A DNA stretch of 54,168 nucleotides, taken from positions 1-54,168 of the forward strand of contig NZ_JSYZ01000034.1 of NCBI RefSeq assembly GCF_001293465.1. The letters are read 5' to 3'. The DNA is from Pseudomonas asplenii (lineage in GTDB: Bacteria; Pseudomonadota; Gammaproteobacteria; Pseudomonadales; Pseudomonadaceae). The position numbers and the translations under genes are program-made. The number at the start of each line of letters is the position of its first letter. Positions within the stretch are counted from its first letter, which is position 1. The notes under the pieces were generated by a model. The model saw only the letters and a program-made list of their open reading frames with translations. It was not told the origin of the DNA and searched no databases. Below are positions 47,929 to 54,168 of this stretch, piece after piece.

Positions 47929-48224
47929 TTCATTCCTTTAATTCGATTTCCCTGACAGCCGGGAAAGACCGGCCCGGTCACCTGCGTGCCGAAGCGCAGG
48001 CTGAATCGGAGTGTGATCTGAATGCGCAGGCTGATGCGCCCGAATGCAGGTGAAACCCCTGCGCCGTAGTGAGGCGGTGGACATATCGGTTCCGGAACGA
48101 CATCCGGATTAACAGACTAAGCCGGAGATCAGCGCCGGCCAGATCACACCCCGATGCAGAAAGCAGAAGGACTGGGAGTTCCCGGTCGATGCAATCCGCA
48201 TCAGTCACAAGATCGGAGAAAATC
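47929..48224. other. gap after DGR target 1
   Basis: No gene seen. It begins with an AT-rich tract with ATTCATTCC-like repeats, then GACCGG-C-CCGGTC (47967-47979). GCGCAGGCTGA recurs at 47994 and about 48023. I cannot assign a function. Confidence 0.3.
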
Positions 48225-48368
48225 ATGCTCATCTTAATCCTGATCGGCGCAGCGCTCAGTCATGTGCGGCCAGAACCGCCAACTGAAGAGCGCTTGCCAG
48301 CCGATCGGCCGACCAGAGTCCGCGAAAAACCTCGATTGCGAATCGGGGTCCCGGTGTTCTGGCGCTGA
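48225..48368 (+). CDS. small hydrophobic/basic hypothetical protein
   Basis: 47 aa, GGAG upstream. A short hydrophobic start (MLILILIGAALSHV) and a Pro/Arg-rich tail. Possibly membrane-bound; no family recognised. Confidence 0.45.
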   Translation: MLILILIGAALSHVRPEPPTEERLPADRPTRVREKPRLRIGVPVFWR

Positions 48369-48415
48369 AGGCCCCGCCCAAAATCTGTAACGACATGCAT
48401 TGGTTACACACGGTG

Positions 48416-48447
48416 AAAGCCCCGACGTCCAGCGGGGCTTTCTTTTT
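48416..48447 (+). terminator. rho-independent terminator
   Basis: AAAGCCCCG-ACGTCCAG-CGGGGCTTT followed by CTTTTT. It splits the PL operon into the target-1 part and the recombination/small-gene part, so transcription beyond it needs antitermination or another promoter. Confidence 0.8.
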
Positions 48448-48541
48448 CGCCTCTATTCGTCAGCGCTCCCCGGCGCCCACCGGCAGACAGCCGTGAGTGA
48501 GCGTTGACGAATACAGGTGACCAGCAATCTTGGAGGTCAAC

Positions 48542-48979
48542 ATGAACGCAGCACTGAAGATTTGCCAAGCGATGTACGACGCGCAGTTGCCACCGCCGGT
48601 CAACGATGACTCAGCGGAGGCTGAGTGGCTTGAGCATGCGGCTGAACAGCTGGTGTGCGGTAACGATGTCACTTGGAAGCGCCGCTACGGCCAGATCAAG
48701 AAGGTGACCGCAGATCAGTACTGCACCTACCTTCAAGGTCATTTGAACAAGCGGCAGGAAGACGGCCTGGACGAGCGTGACTCGCTCGCACGTCTTTTCC
48801 TGTCTTCGATCGTCGGCAGTCAAAGCGAGTGCCGCACCCATGCAGCGGACCTGATCGGTCAGCAGCACCCCATCGAAGCCGCTGAGCGAATCGCTAGGGA
48901 TCTTCTCAGGCCTTACGCAGCCGACGCAGTTGCTGCCGAGCGCGAAGCCCAGGAAGACGACGTCGACGGTGATCTATGA
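48542..48979 (+). CDS. hypothetical early protein
   Basis: 145 aa from ATG 48542 (GGAGG 5 nt upstream). AEAEWLEHAAEQLVCGNDVT, WKRRYGQIKKVTADQYCTYL, acidic Ala-rich C-terminus (AADAVAAEREAQEDDVDGD). Soluble, no recognised domain. First gene after the terminator. Confidence 0.65.
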   Translation: MNAALKICQAMYDAQLPPPVNDDSAEAEWLEHAAEQLVCGNDVTWKRRYGQIKKVTADQYCTYLQGHLNKRQEDGLDERDSLARLFLSSIVGSQSECRTHAADLIGQQHPIEAAERIARDLLRPYAADAVAAEREAQEDDVDGDL

Positions 48980-49164
48980 GCCCTCACATTCTCATCGACG
49001 AAGCCCTTGAGGGCTTCTCTGATCCGTCCAGCAAGACGGACTGCGACATTACGGTACAGCGCCTGATCACCAAGCTGTTCACCGACGGTGCGATAACCGC
49101 CGACGAGTTCAATCACTACTGCAAGCGCCTGATGATTGCCCAGTGGCGCAAGGAGGCGGCATGA
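48976..49164 (+). CDS. small hypothetical protein
   Basis: 62 aa, ATGA overlap. LIDEALEGFSDPSSKTDCDI then ITADEFNHYCKRLMIAQWRK. Helical; no recognised domain. Confidence 0.6.
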   Translation: MSPHILIDEALEGFSDPSSKTDCDITVQRLITKLFTDGAITADEFNHYCKRLMIAQWRKEAA

Positions 49165-49337
49165 GCGGATCTGGAGCAGACAAACGCGCAGAGGCCCTGG
49201 CAAAGCGCGTTGCCAAGCTGCGCAGCGAAGGGGTTTCGGTGCGCGAGACGGCCGAAATCGTCTGCGTGCACAAGGGCCGCATTCGCACCCTGCAGCTCCT
49301 GGGCGAGCGCCTGATGACGCTCAAGGATGGCGCATGA
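49161..49337 (+). CDS. small HTH-like protein
   Basis: 58 aa, AAGGAGG upstream and ATGA overlap. LAKRVAKLRSEGVSVRETAE then IVCVHKGRIRTLQLLGERL reads as a small helix-turn-helix. May be a local regulator. Confidence 0.55.
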   Translation: MSGSGADKRAEALAKRVAKLRSEGVSVRETAEIVCVHKGRIRTLQLLGERLMTLKDGA

Positions 49338-49483
49338 ACAGCATGATCCTGGCGTTCACCCACAAATCTTGGCTTGGCGCACTGTCGCTTGCTTACGACG
49401 CCGGCATCGAAAACGTCCACGCATGGAGTCGCCGGGCATGCCTGTGCGGTGAGTGGACCGTCGCATACGAGGTGAAGGCATGA
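49334..49483 (+). CDS. tiny hypothetical protein
   Basis: 49 aa, ATGA overlap. FTHKSWLGALSLAYDAGIEN then a Cys pair (RRACLCGEW). Its coupling with neighbours makes translation likely; function unknown. Confidence 0.5.
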   Translation: MNSMILAFTHKSWLGALSLAYDAGIENVHAWSRRACLCGEWTVAYEVKA

Positions 49484-49620
49484 GAAAGATCACTGTGAAA
49501 ACTCGCCACTACACGTTCGCTGAACTGATGGATCGTCTCGTCAGCGGGAATTGGTGCGTGATCAGAGACATCCCAGACCACTTCGTCTTCATGCCCACTG
49601 CATACCGGAGATCGCAATGA
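49480..49620 (+). CDS. tiny hypothetical protein
   Basis: 46 aa, ATGA overlap. YTFAELMDRLVSGNWCVIRD then PDHFVFMPTAYRRSQ. No recognised domain. Confidence 0.5.
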   Translation: MRKITVKTRHYTFAELMDRLVSGNWCVIRDIPDHFVFMPTAYRRSQ

Positions 49621-49733
49621 AAGTCTTCTGGTGGGTCATTGCCTGGGGGCTTGTGGTTGCGCTGACGCAGTACAGCCTGTTCCGAGAAAACGGCGAGCCT
49701 CGGCAATTTCCATCTGTTCAGGCGCAGAAATGA
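49617..49733 (+). CDS. tiny single-pass membrane protein
   Basis: 38 aa, ATGA overlap with the gene before. Hydrophobic start MKVFWWVIAWGLVVALTQY then a polar tail. Possibly a small membrane effector. Confidence 0.45.
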   Translation: MKVFWWVIAWGLVVALTQYSLFRENGEPRQFPSVQAQK

Positions 49734-49846
49734 CTCAGGCTCAGCGCCGCCGGCGCCTTCTAATCTGGCGCGGTTCTTTCCCCGCCATCGCCCTCTTCAC
49801 ATTCCTGATGCTGCTCAGCGCTCTCGCTGATCGCGTCACCCAGTAA
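49730..49846 (+). CDS. tiny single-pass membrane protein
   Basis: 38 aa, ATGA overlap. MTQAQRRRRLLIWRG (strongly basic) then SFPAIALFTFLMLLSALAD: positive-inside topology with one helix. Forms a pair with the preceding one. Confidence 0.45.
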   Translation: MTQAQRRRRLLIWRGSFPAIALFTFLMLLSALADRVTQ

Positions 49847-49889
49847 CCAACCCTTTCTATCGCTGCGCTAGACGCGGCAAGGAATCCTC

Positions 49890-50633
49890 ATGTCTACGAA
49901 CATGCAGATCTGGGATCAAGTCGCCAAGACAGACACCAGGTACACCAAAGCTGCCGAGGTAAACGGCCAGAAGATCACCAGCCTGAACGGAACAGCGGTC
50001 GTCATGAAGGCGACCGAGGTGTTTGGTCCTGTCGGGATTGGCTGGGGCTGGCGGGTTGTTGAAGAACGATTTGATGAAGGCCACGAAATCTTCATCGGTG
50101 AAGGCGAAAAGCGTAGCTGTATCGGGCGCGAGATCGGGCACACCGTGAAGATCGTTCTCTGGTTCATGCGTGGCGATCAGCGCGGCGAAATCGAGCAGTA
50201 CGGCTGCACGCGGTACCAGTACAAGACAAAGTACGGCATGACAACTGACGGCGAGGCACCGAAGAAGTCGCTGACAGATGCGATCAAGAAAGCGCTGTCG
50301 ATGCTTGGTTTCAATGCCGACGTCTTCTTGGGGATGTTCGATGACAATGACTACTTCCAGCAGCGCCAGGAGGAAACGGCTATCGAGGTCGCAGAGGACC
50401 AGGCCGCTGCGGAAGAGCTTCACAAGCAAGAGCGCCTGGAATGGCTCAAGTCTTCCCTTGAGACGATGGCCGGCGCCGTGACCTTGCATGAACTCAAGAC
50501 GCTCAACACACGCTTTGTGAAAAGTGCTAATGCGCGAAACGAGACTGGCTTCTTACGCCGGATCGCGTCGGCCTTTGAAGAGCGCAAAGCGCATCTCGAA
50601 AGCGCTCAGCAATCCATAGAGGTAGCAGCATGA
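49890..50633 (+). CDS. Rad52-like single-strand annealing protein (probable)
   Basis: 247 aa. ATEVFGPVGIGWGWRVVEER and then KKSLTDAIKKALSMLGFNAD, VFLGMFDDNDYF follow the order of the Rad52/Sak family: a first strand-and-helix block and the SLTDAxKKAL..LG helix. The C-terminal third is helical and charged. It would anneal single strands in phage recombination. Followed by Gp157, a frequent companion. Confidence 0.65.
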   Translation: MSTNMQIWDQVAKTDTRYTKAAEVNGQKITSLNGTAVVMKATEVFGPVGIGWGWRVVEERFDEGHEIFIGEGEKRSCIGREIGHTVKIVLWFMRGDQRGEIEQYGCTRYQYKTKYGMTTDGEAPKKSLTDAIKKALSMLGFNADVFLGMFDDNDYFQQRQEETAIEVAEDQAAAEELHKQERLEWLKSSLETMAGAVTLHELKTLNTRFVKSANARNETGFLRRIASAFEERKAHLESAQQSIEVAA

Positions 50634-51127
50634 GCAGCCTGTATGAGTTGACCGGACAGTTCAAAGATCTGACGGCGCTGATGGAAGGTGCCGACGAAGA
50701 CATGGCAATCGCGGTGCGCGACACCATGGGCGCCATTGAGGCGGAATTCAACGATAAGGCCCTGGCGGTAAGCCGGGTCATATTGAACATGGACGGCAAT
50801 ATTGACGCCGTGAGCGCCGAAATTGAACGACTGGAGGAGCGTAAGCGCATCCTGTCGAACCGCAAGAGCGAAATCGTCGAATACCTCCGCGAGAACATGG
50901 AAGCCGCGGAGATCACGAAAATTTCCTGCCCACTCTTCACCATCACTCTAGTTAAGGGCCGCGAATCTGTAATTGTCGAAGATCCGAAACAGCTACCAGA
51001 CGAGCTGGTTTCGACAAAGGTAGTCGAATCCCCAGACAAGAAGGCCATTGCGGAACGCATCAAGGCAGGCAAAGAAGTTAAAGGTGCCCGCTTGGAGCGG
51101 GGAAAATCCTCGGTCAGGATAAAGTGA
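50630..51127 (+). CDS. Gp157-family protein
   Basis: 165 aa, ATGA overlap. SLYELTGQFKDLTALMEGAD, a long coiled coil (VSAEIERLEERKRILSNRKS), YLRENMEAAEITKISCPLFT and IVEDPKQLPDELVSTKVVES are the defining stretches of siphovirus Gp157, some of which confer host resistance to phage. Located with the annealing protein in the recombination block. Confidence 0.88.
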   Translation: MSSLYELTGQFKDLTALMEGADEDMAIAVRDTMGAIEAEFNDKALAVSRVILNMDGNIDAVSAEIERLEERKRILSNRKSEIVEYLRENMEAAEITKISCPLFTITLVKGRESVIVEDPKQLPDELVSTKVVESPDKKAIAERIKAGKEVKGARLERGKSSVRIK

Positions 51128-51134
51128 GTCCACC

Positions 51135-51647
51135 ATGATCAGCAACGAACTCAGCTTGATCCAGCAGAACGAAACCCTTCGCGCATCGCTTGCATCTGCC
51201 GTAGAGGAGTTCCTCGCGGGTGGCGGCCAGATCGATGTTCGTCAAATCACGGCATCGAAAGGCGTGTCGGTCATCGAGCGCATCCAGACGCCAAACTTCC
51301 AAAGTTCATCGGCCAAATCTGAATCCGATGCTCAGGCACGAAGGATTAGCGAGCTGGCAAAAACGCTCAACCGTGAAGAGATATGTGAGCGTGAGGGTCT
51401 TTCGCTGGGGGTCTTGCGCGGGATCGCCAAGCGATACGGCATCCAGTTTCTTGCCGGCCCGAAGAAAGCCTACGCACCCAATAAGCGAAAGCCCAAGGAA
51501 GACGCCGAACTGATCGAGAAGATCAAGGACTGCATGGCTCGTGGCATCACTCGCTACCAAGCATGCAAGGAACTCGAGATCAGCTCGACACTGATCCGGC
51601 GAATCATCGCTGACCACAACATCGACTATCCGGTGGTGACCCGCTGA
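51135..51647 (+). CDS. HTH-containing hypothetical protein
   Basis: 170 aa. A disordered middle and two helix-turn-helix-like parts: LAKTLNREEICEREGLSLGV then LRGIAKRYGI, and CMARGITRYQACKELEISST then LIRRIIADHN. Perhaps a DNA-binding early regulator. Confidence 0.6.
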   Translation: MISNELSLIQQNETLRASLASAVEEFLAGGGQIDVRQITASKGVSVIERIQTPNFQSSSAKSESDAQARRISELAKTLNREEICEREGLSLGVLRGIAKRYGIQFLAGPKKAYAPNKRKPKEDAELIEKIKDCMARGITRYQACKELEISSTLIRRIIADHNIDYPVVTR

Positions 51648-51725
51648 TGCGCCGAGCAGCGCGCGTGCAGCAACGCAAACGGCAGTCCTGGGTTGATCTG
51701 CCACCCAGCGGCCTGGAGGGAAACT

Positions 51726-51875
51726 ATGGCAATGGATCAGGCCGAGCGCGATCGGCGGCGTCGCAACAAGTCGGCAGAGAGACAGGAAGAAGACCTGCGT
51801 TTGAAAGCTCTACCTGGGACTAAACAGGCCCTCTCGGACTTGATGGCCTGGGCCGGCATGGCAGAACAGGGTTAA
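51726..51875 (+). CDS. small basic hypothetical protein
   Basis: 49 aa, GGAGGG upstream. MAMDQAERDRRRRNKSAERQ then LPGTKQALSDLMAWAGM. Highly basic N-terminus and a short helix pair. Family not recognised. Confidence 0.5.
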   Translation: MAMDQAERDRRRRNKSAERQEEDLRLKALPGTKQALSDLMAWAGMAEQG

Positions 51876-51878
51876 GCA

Positions 51879-52043
51879 ATGACCCTCATGATTCATCACC
51901 TGCACAGCCTTGGCCCAGCCGGCGCCATTCCCTTTCTCACTCCGCCGCGCCACGAAATCACCGTATCGAATTCCGTGGCGCTGAAACTCGAAAACTTCTG
52001 CCGGCGCGAAGCGCTGCGCATCTCCCATGAGGAAACAGCATGA
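51879..52043 (+). CDS. small hypothetical protein upstream of target 2
   Basis: 54 aa, ATGA-coupled to DGR target 2. MTLMIHHLHSLGPAGAIPFL then VSNSVALKLENFCRREALRI. The coding DNA contains the CGCGCCACGAAATC...CGTGGCGC dyad also found near 46.0 kb. Function unknown. Confidence 0.5.
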   Translation: MTLMIHHLHSLGPAGAIPFLTPPRHEITVSNSVALKLENFCRREALRISHEETA

Positions 52044-52642
52044 AACCTGAAATGGTCACTCTGAAAGTCGGCGAAGCAACAATCAAGATGCCAGCGTCAA
52101 CGGTAGCCGGCCTGGTACTGGCGAGCGTCGTCAGTCACATCGCCCCATCCGCCCAGGTTGCGGCCAATGGCTTTGCATCGGATATCCCGGAAACTGGCTC
52201 GTACTGGCCCGAGCAAGGCGGACTCAACGGCGGTTTCGTCCCGGCTCGCGGCGACGTGCCAGCGCACTACCTGATCTTCGCAAAAGACGACGTCGGCGAT
52301 CACGAGTACGGACGTCGAGGCGAAGAATCGAAGGCAACCAGCAAGACCGATGGCATGTCGAACTCGGCTTTCCTGCTATCCGAAGGCGGTCATCCGGCCG
52401 CCAGTGCGGCCTCAGGCTACGGCGCAGGCGGACACAACGACTTCTATCTGCCAGCCGCGGCCGAACTGTACCAGGGCTGGGTGAACTGCCCGCAGATCTT
52501 CGCACAGGACTGCTACTACTGGTCGAGTTCGCAGCGCTCCGCCTACCTCGCGTTCCTTCTGGGTTTCGGAGGTGGCAGTCAGGGCATCAGCGGCAAGTAC
52601 CTCGAGTTCCGTGTCCGCCCCGTCCGCAGATTCTTTATTTGA
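52040..52642 (+). CDS. DGR target protein 2 (DUF1566-like, with VR2)
   Basis: 200 aa, ATGA overlap with the small gene before. An extra N-terminal block (MVTLKVGEATIKMPASTVAG, LVLASVVSHIAPSAQ) precedes the DUF1566-like core: PEQGGLNGGFVPARGDVPAH, then YGRRGEESKATSKTDGMSN, NDFYLPAAAELYQGWVNCPQ and WSSSQRSAYLAFLLGFGGG up to EFRVRPVRRF. No signal peptide is clear and no tail domain is seen. The variable positions are those of template A codons. Confidence 0.88.
   Translation: MKPEMVTLKVGEATIKMPASTVAGLVLASVVSHIAPSAQVAANGFASDIPETGSYWPEQGGLNGGFVPARGDVPAHYLIFAKDDVGDHEYGRRGEESKATSKTDGMSNSAFLLSEGGHPAASAASGYGAGGHNDFYLPAAAELYQGWVNCPQIFAQDCYYWSSSQRSAYLAFLLGFGGGSQGISGKYLEFRVRPVRRFFI
52529..52632 (+). repeat. 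DGR variable repeat VR2
   Basis: Gap-free alignment with the template; I count 18 core substitutions, all at template A (for example AAC to TAC, AAC to CTC, GCA to GCG, AAT to CTT). Identical 3' block to the template, through CGCAGATTC. Confidence 0.93.
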
Positions 52643-52663
52643 TCCTTCATTCATTCGAACCAT

Positions 52664-52683
52664 GGCGCATCAGCGCCTTTTTT
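52664..52683 (+). terminator. terminator after DGR target 2
   Basis: GGCGC-ATCA-GCGCC followed by six T, 21 bases after the target 2 stop. It also gives a hairpin a short distance 3' of VR2, a place where other DGRs carry a hairpin needed for homing. Confidence 0.8.
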
Positions 52684-52707
52684 GTTGCCTACAGAAAGGA
52701 GCACCAC

Positions 52708-53328
52708 ATGAGTGCAGTTGAAAAAGCAGTACCGGTAACAACCCTTCCGACCATCGGCCAGGCCTATGGAGGCGGTTTCGTGACGGGCATCACCCGCGAC
52801 CCGGACACCGGAAAGCGCTACCTGAACATCACCGCCGGCGCCGCCCATGAACTGGAGGGAGAATGGGGAGAATATGGCGTGAAAATCGAAGGCGCTGACA
52901 GCCTCACCAACAGCCGCTCCAACACCGAATCGATGGCCGCAGCCGGCAGCGAACTGGCGCAGAAGGTCCTGGCGCTGGATATCGGCGGATTCACCGACTG
53001 GGCCATCCCAGCACGTGACGTGCAAGAACTTCAGTATCGCCACTTCAAACCGACGACCCAGGAAAACTGGGCATGCCGGCGCGACGGCGACAACCCAAAC
53101 AGCGAACCTGTAGGCAAGCTGTACAGCGAGGAAGACCCAGCTCAGACTGCGCATGAAGCCTTCCGCGAAGGTGGGCCGGAGGCGTTCAAGGACACCTGGT
53201 ACTGGTCATCTTCGCAGCGCTCCGCCAACGGCGCGTTCAGTCTGGGTTTCGGAGGTGGCATTCAGCCCAGCCTCAGCAAGTACTTCGAGTTCCGTGTCCG
53301 CCCCGTCCGCAGTCAGCTTATTGATTGA
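52708..53328 (+). CDS. DGR target protein 3 (DUF1566-like, with VR3)
   Basis: 206 aa from ATG 52708 (AAAGGAG upstream). TLPTIGQAYGGGFVTGITRD, then AHELEGEWGEYGVKIEGADS, and DIGGFTDWAIPARDVQELQY form the DUF1566-like body; it ends TWYWSSSQRSANGAFSLGFG up to EFRVRPVRSQ. It has an insert (WACRRDGDNPNSEPVGKLYS) absent in targets 1 and 2. Directly upstream of avd, TR and RT, as the main target in Bordetella phage BPP-1. Confidence 0.9.
   Translation: MSAVEKAVPVTTLPTIGQAYGGGFVTGITRDPDTGKRYLNITAGAAHELEGEWGEYGVKIEGADSLTNSRSNTESMAAAGSELAQKVLALDIGGFTDWAIPARDVQELQYRHFKPTTQENWACRRDGDNPNSEPVGKLYSEEDPAQTAHEAFREGGPEAFKDTWYWSSSQRSANGAFSLGFGGGIQPSLSKYFEFRVRPVRSQLID
53212..53312 (+). repeat. DGR variable repeat VR3
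   Basis: Gap-free alignment with the template; 17 core substitutions at template A and one at a G (the GAC codon has become AGC). Identity ends at CGCAG (53312), four to five bases earlier than in VR1 and VR2. Confidence 0.92.
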
Positions 53329-53342
53329 TTCATTTATTCAAT

Positions 53343-53360
53343 CCGGCCGCTAGCGGCCGG
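53343..53360. promoter_or_regulatory. perfect 18-bp palindrome 3' of VR3
   Basis: CCGGCCGCTAGCGGCCGG, 30 bases after VR3 and before avd. Without T-run it is not a typical terminator. In BPP-1 a hairpin or cruciform shortly after VR promotes mutagenic homing; this is a candidate for the same role. Confidence 0.5.
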
Positions 53361-53382
53361 TTGCTCTTGGAGAGCACGCCTT

Positions 53383-53739
53383 ATGGCAATGCACACGGAT
53401 TTGCAGATCTACAGGTCATCACTTGGATTGCTCCAGATGGCCACGAACCTGACCCGAAACATTCCTCGCGATCTCAAGCAGTCCCTCGGAAAGCGCGTCA
53501 TTGATGAGTGCATTGATGTGCTGATGCTTATTGCCCGAGCAAACGCAACACCCGATAAGCGTCCTCACCTGACCTTGCTGGTCGAGAAGGTCCAGGTAGT
53601 CGAGTTCTTGATGAGGCTGTTCAAAGACAGTCGATTCATCAGCGTTGGACAGCACGCAACTGCCATTGAGGTAACAACTTCAATCGGAAAACAGGCATCC
53701 GCCTGGAAACGCTCCACCCCAACCGCGCCCGCTACCTGA
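53383..53739 (+). CDS. avd: Avd-like DGR accessory protein
   Basis: 118 aa, helical throughout and basic: TDLQIYRSSLGLLQMATNLT, RNIPRDLKQSLGKRVIDECI, LIARANATPDKRPHLTLLVE and KVQVVEFLMRLFKDSRFI. This is the four-helix-bundle pattern of Avd (about 128 aa in BPP-1), a pentamer that binds the RT and template RNA. Its place between target 3 and the template agrees. The C-terminal 20 residues are Ser/Thr/Pro-rich and may be disordered. Confidence 0.85.
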   Translation: MAMHTDLQIYRSSLGLLQMATNLTRNIPRDLKQSLGKRVIDECIDVLMLIARANATPDKRPHLTLLVEKVQVVEFLMRLFKDSRFISVGQHATAIEVTTSIGKQASAWKRSTPTAPAT

Positions 53740-53902
53740 CGGCCAAGGCTTCAGGTCTGTGCGAATTGAATCTGGTCGTGCCGCTGGCCTTCGGGCCACC
53801 GCCATGTGCACACACGGATACCGACGGTCTAAAGCGTCCGAGCAGGTCCGGCACAGTTTCCCCGATGAGAAATCGTCGGGGCGACGTAGATAGCACGACC
53901 GG
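53740..53902 (+). other. spacer between avd and template repeat
   Basis: 163 bases without a gene. A hairpin CCCCGA / TCGGGG (53859-53880) lies about 22 bases before the template repeat. In BPP-1 the region flanking the template is part of the functional DGR RNA. Confidence 0.45.
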
Positions 53903-54006
53903 TCGCAGCGCTCCGCCAACAACGCATTCAATCTGAATTTCGAAGATGGCAATCAGAACAACAACGACAAGTACAACGAGTTCCGTGTCCGCCCCGTCCG
54001 CAGATT
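53903..54006 (+). repeat. DGR template repeat (TR)
   Basis: About 104 bp matching VR1-3. Where VRs vary, it has a run of AAC, AAT, GAC, GAT and GAA codons (reading SANNAF-NLNFEDGNQNNND in the target frame), followed by the A-poor block shared by all copies. It lies between avd and RT, as in BPP-1, and belongs to no target gene. Confidence 0.95.
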
Positions 54007-54168
54007 CGACTGTTGGTCCCTACCCGTTCAGCGACCTCGTCCAGGCCTACTACGATTGCCGGCGCTCGAAGCGCAACAGCACCAGTGCGCTGGCTTTCGA
54101 AATGGACCTCGAGAAGAACCTGACGGAGCTACACGACGACCTGGCCAGCGGCCGATACCGCCCTGGTC
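53946..54168 (+). CDS. DGR reverse transcriptase, 5' end (cut by window)
   Basis: Only the first 74 codons are in the window. The frame opens at ATG 53946 inside the template repeat; a GTG at 53985, also in TR, is the alternative, and the next in-frame ATG is too late. After a Thr/Ser-rich leader (MAIRTTTTSTTSSVSAPSAD) comes SDLVQAYYDCRRSKRNSTSA, FEMDLEKNLTELHDDLASG and YRPG, the usual N-terminus of DGR and group-II-like RTs. The catalytic YxDD box lies outside, so the identification rests on this start and the complete DGR context. Confidence 0.85.
   Translation, partial: MAIRTTTTSTTSSVSAPSADSTVGPYPFSDLVQAYYDCRRSKRNSTSALAFEMDLEKNLTELHDDLASGRYRPG

Noticed and set aside
48069..48224. N-terminal extension of the small protein at 48225
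   Set aside because: Arg/Ser-rich shadow composition without ribosome site; GGAG lies properly before ATG 48225.
51647..51823. 58-codon plus-strand frame overlapping 51726-51875
   Set aside because: No ribosome site, and its second half overlaps a better-supported small gene in another frame.

Overview
The window (about 60% G+C, Shine-Dalgarno-led genes, mostly ATGA-overlapping) looks like Pseudomonas chromosome occupied by two different temperate phages lying head-to-tail; no ordinary host housekeeping gene is visible. The host genus is inferred from the PrtN-family proteins, the LexA-type box and the general look of the proteins, not from a search.

Prophage A (1 to about 12.15 kb, cut by the left window edge). 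Leftward: Cro-like protein, CII-like regulator, DksA/TraR zinc finger, Toprim/VapE primase-helicase, Q-like antiterminator. Rightward: CI-like S24 repressor, then small early genes, a KilAC-like protein, two PrtN-like proteins and a large solitary C5 cytosine methyltransferase, ending tail-to-tail with a leftward tyrosine integrase. Repressor operators of consensus AACCTAGGTT occur three times upstream of cI (23-24 bp apart) and twice before the right operon.

Prophage B (about 12.5 kb to the right edge). Late genes run leftward from 41 kb to 12.9 kb: replication (O-like and DnaC-like), NinB/NinG, a Q-position protein, membrane/holin-like proteins, terminase, DUF1073 portal, DUF2213, DUF2184 capsid, DUF3383 sheath, DUF3277 tube, frameshifted tail chaperone, tape measure, baseplate, fibre, GH19 endolysin and an Rz/Rz1-like pair. 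It is a contractile-tailed phage. A control module resembling the immI region of phage P22 (XRE repressor / Arc-like protein / P22_AR_N antirepressor) sits inside the tail operon at 19.1-22.2 kb, with a predicted Sar-like antisense RNA and an unusual set of hairpin plus period-5 repeats. The immunity region at 44.9-47.1 kb has three AAAGG-N4-CCTTT operators at exactly 24-bp steps, with more at a PL-like promoter.

The most striking system is a diversity-generating retroelement (DGR) filling the rightward early operon of prophage B: three target genes with variable repeats (47.8, 52.5 and 53.2 kb), an Avd-like accessory protein (53.4 kb), a template repeat (53.9 kb) and the 5' end of a reverse transcriptase, cut off by the window. 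Of 49 template-to-variable differences I counted in the core, 48 fall on template adenines. The targets are DUF1566-like early, apparently cytoplasmic proteins rather than tail fibres, and the first is the first gene after PL. The reverse-transcriptase reading frame opens inside the template repeat. Recombination genes (Rad52-like annealing protein, Gp157) and a run of very small genes lie between the first target and the other two.
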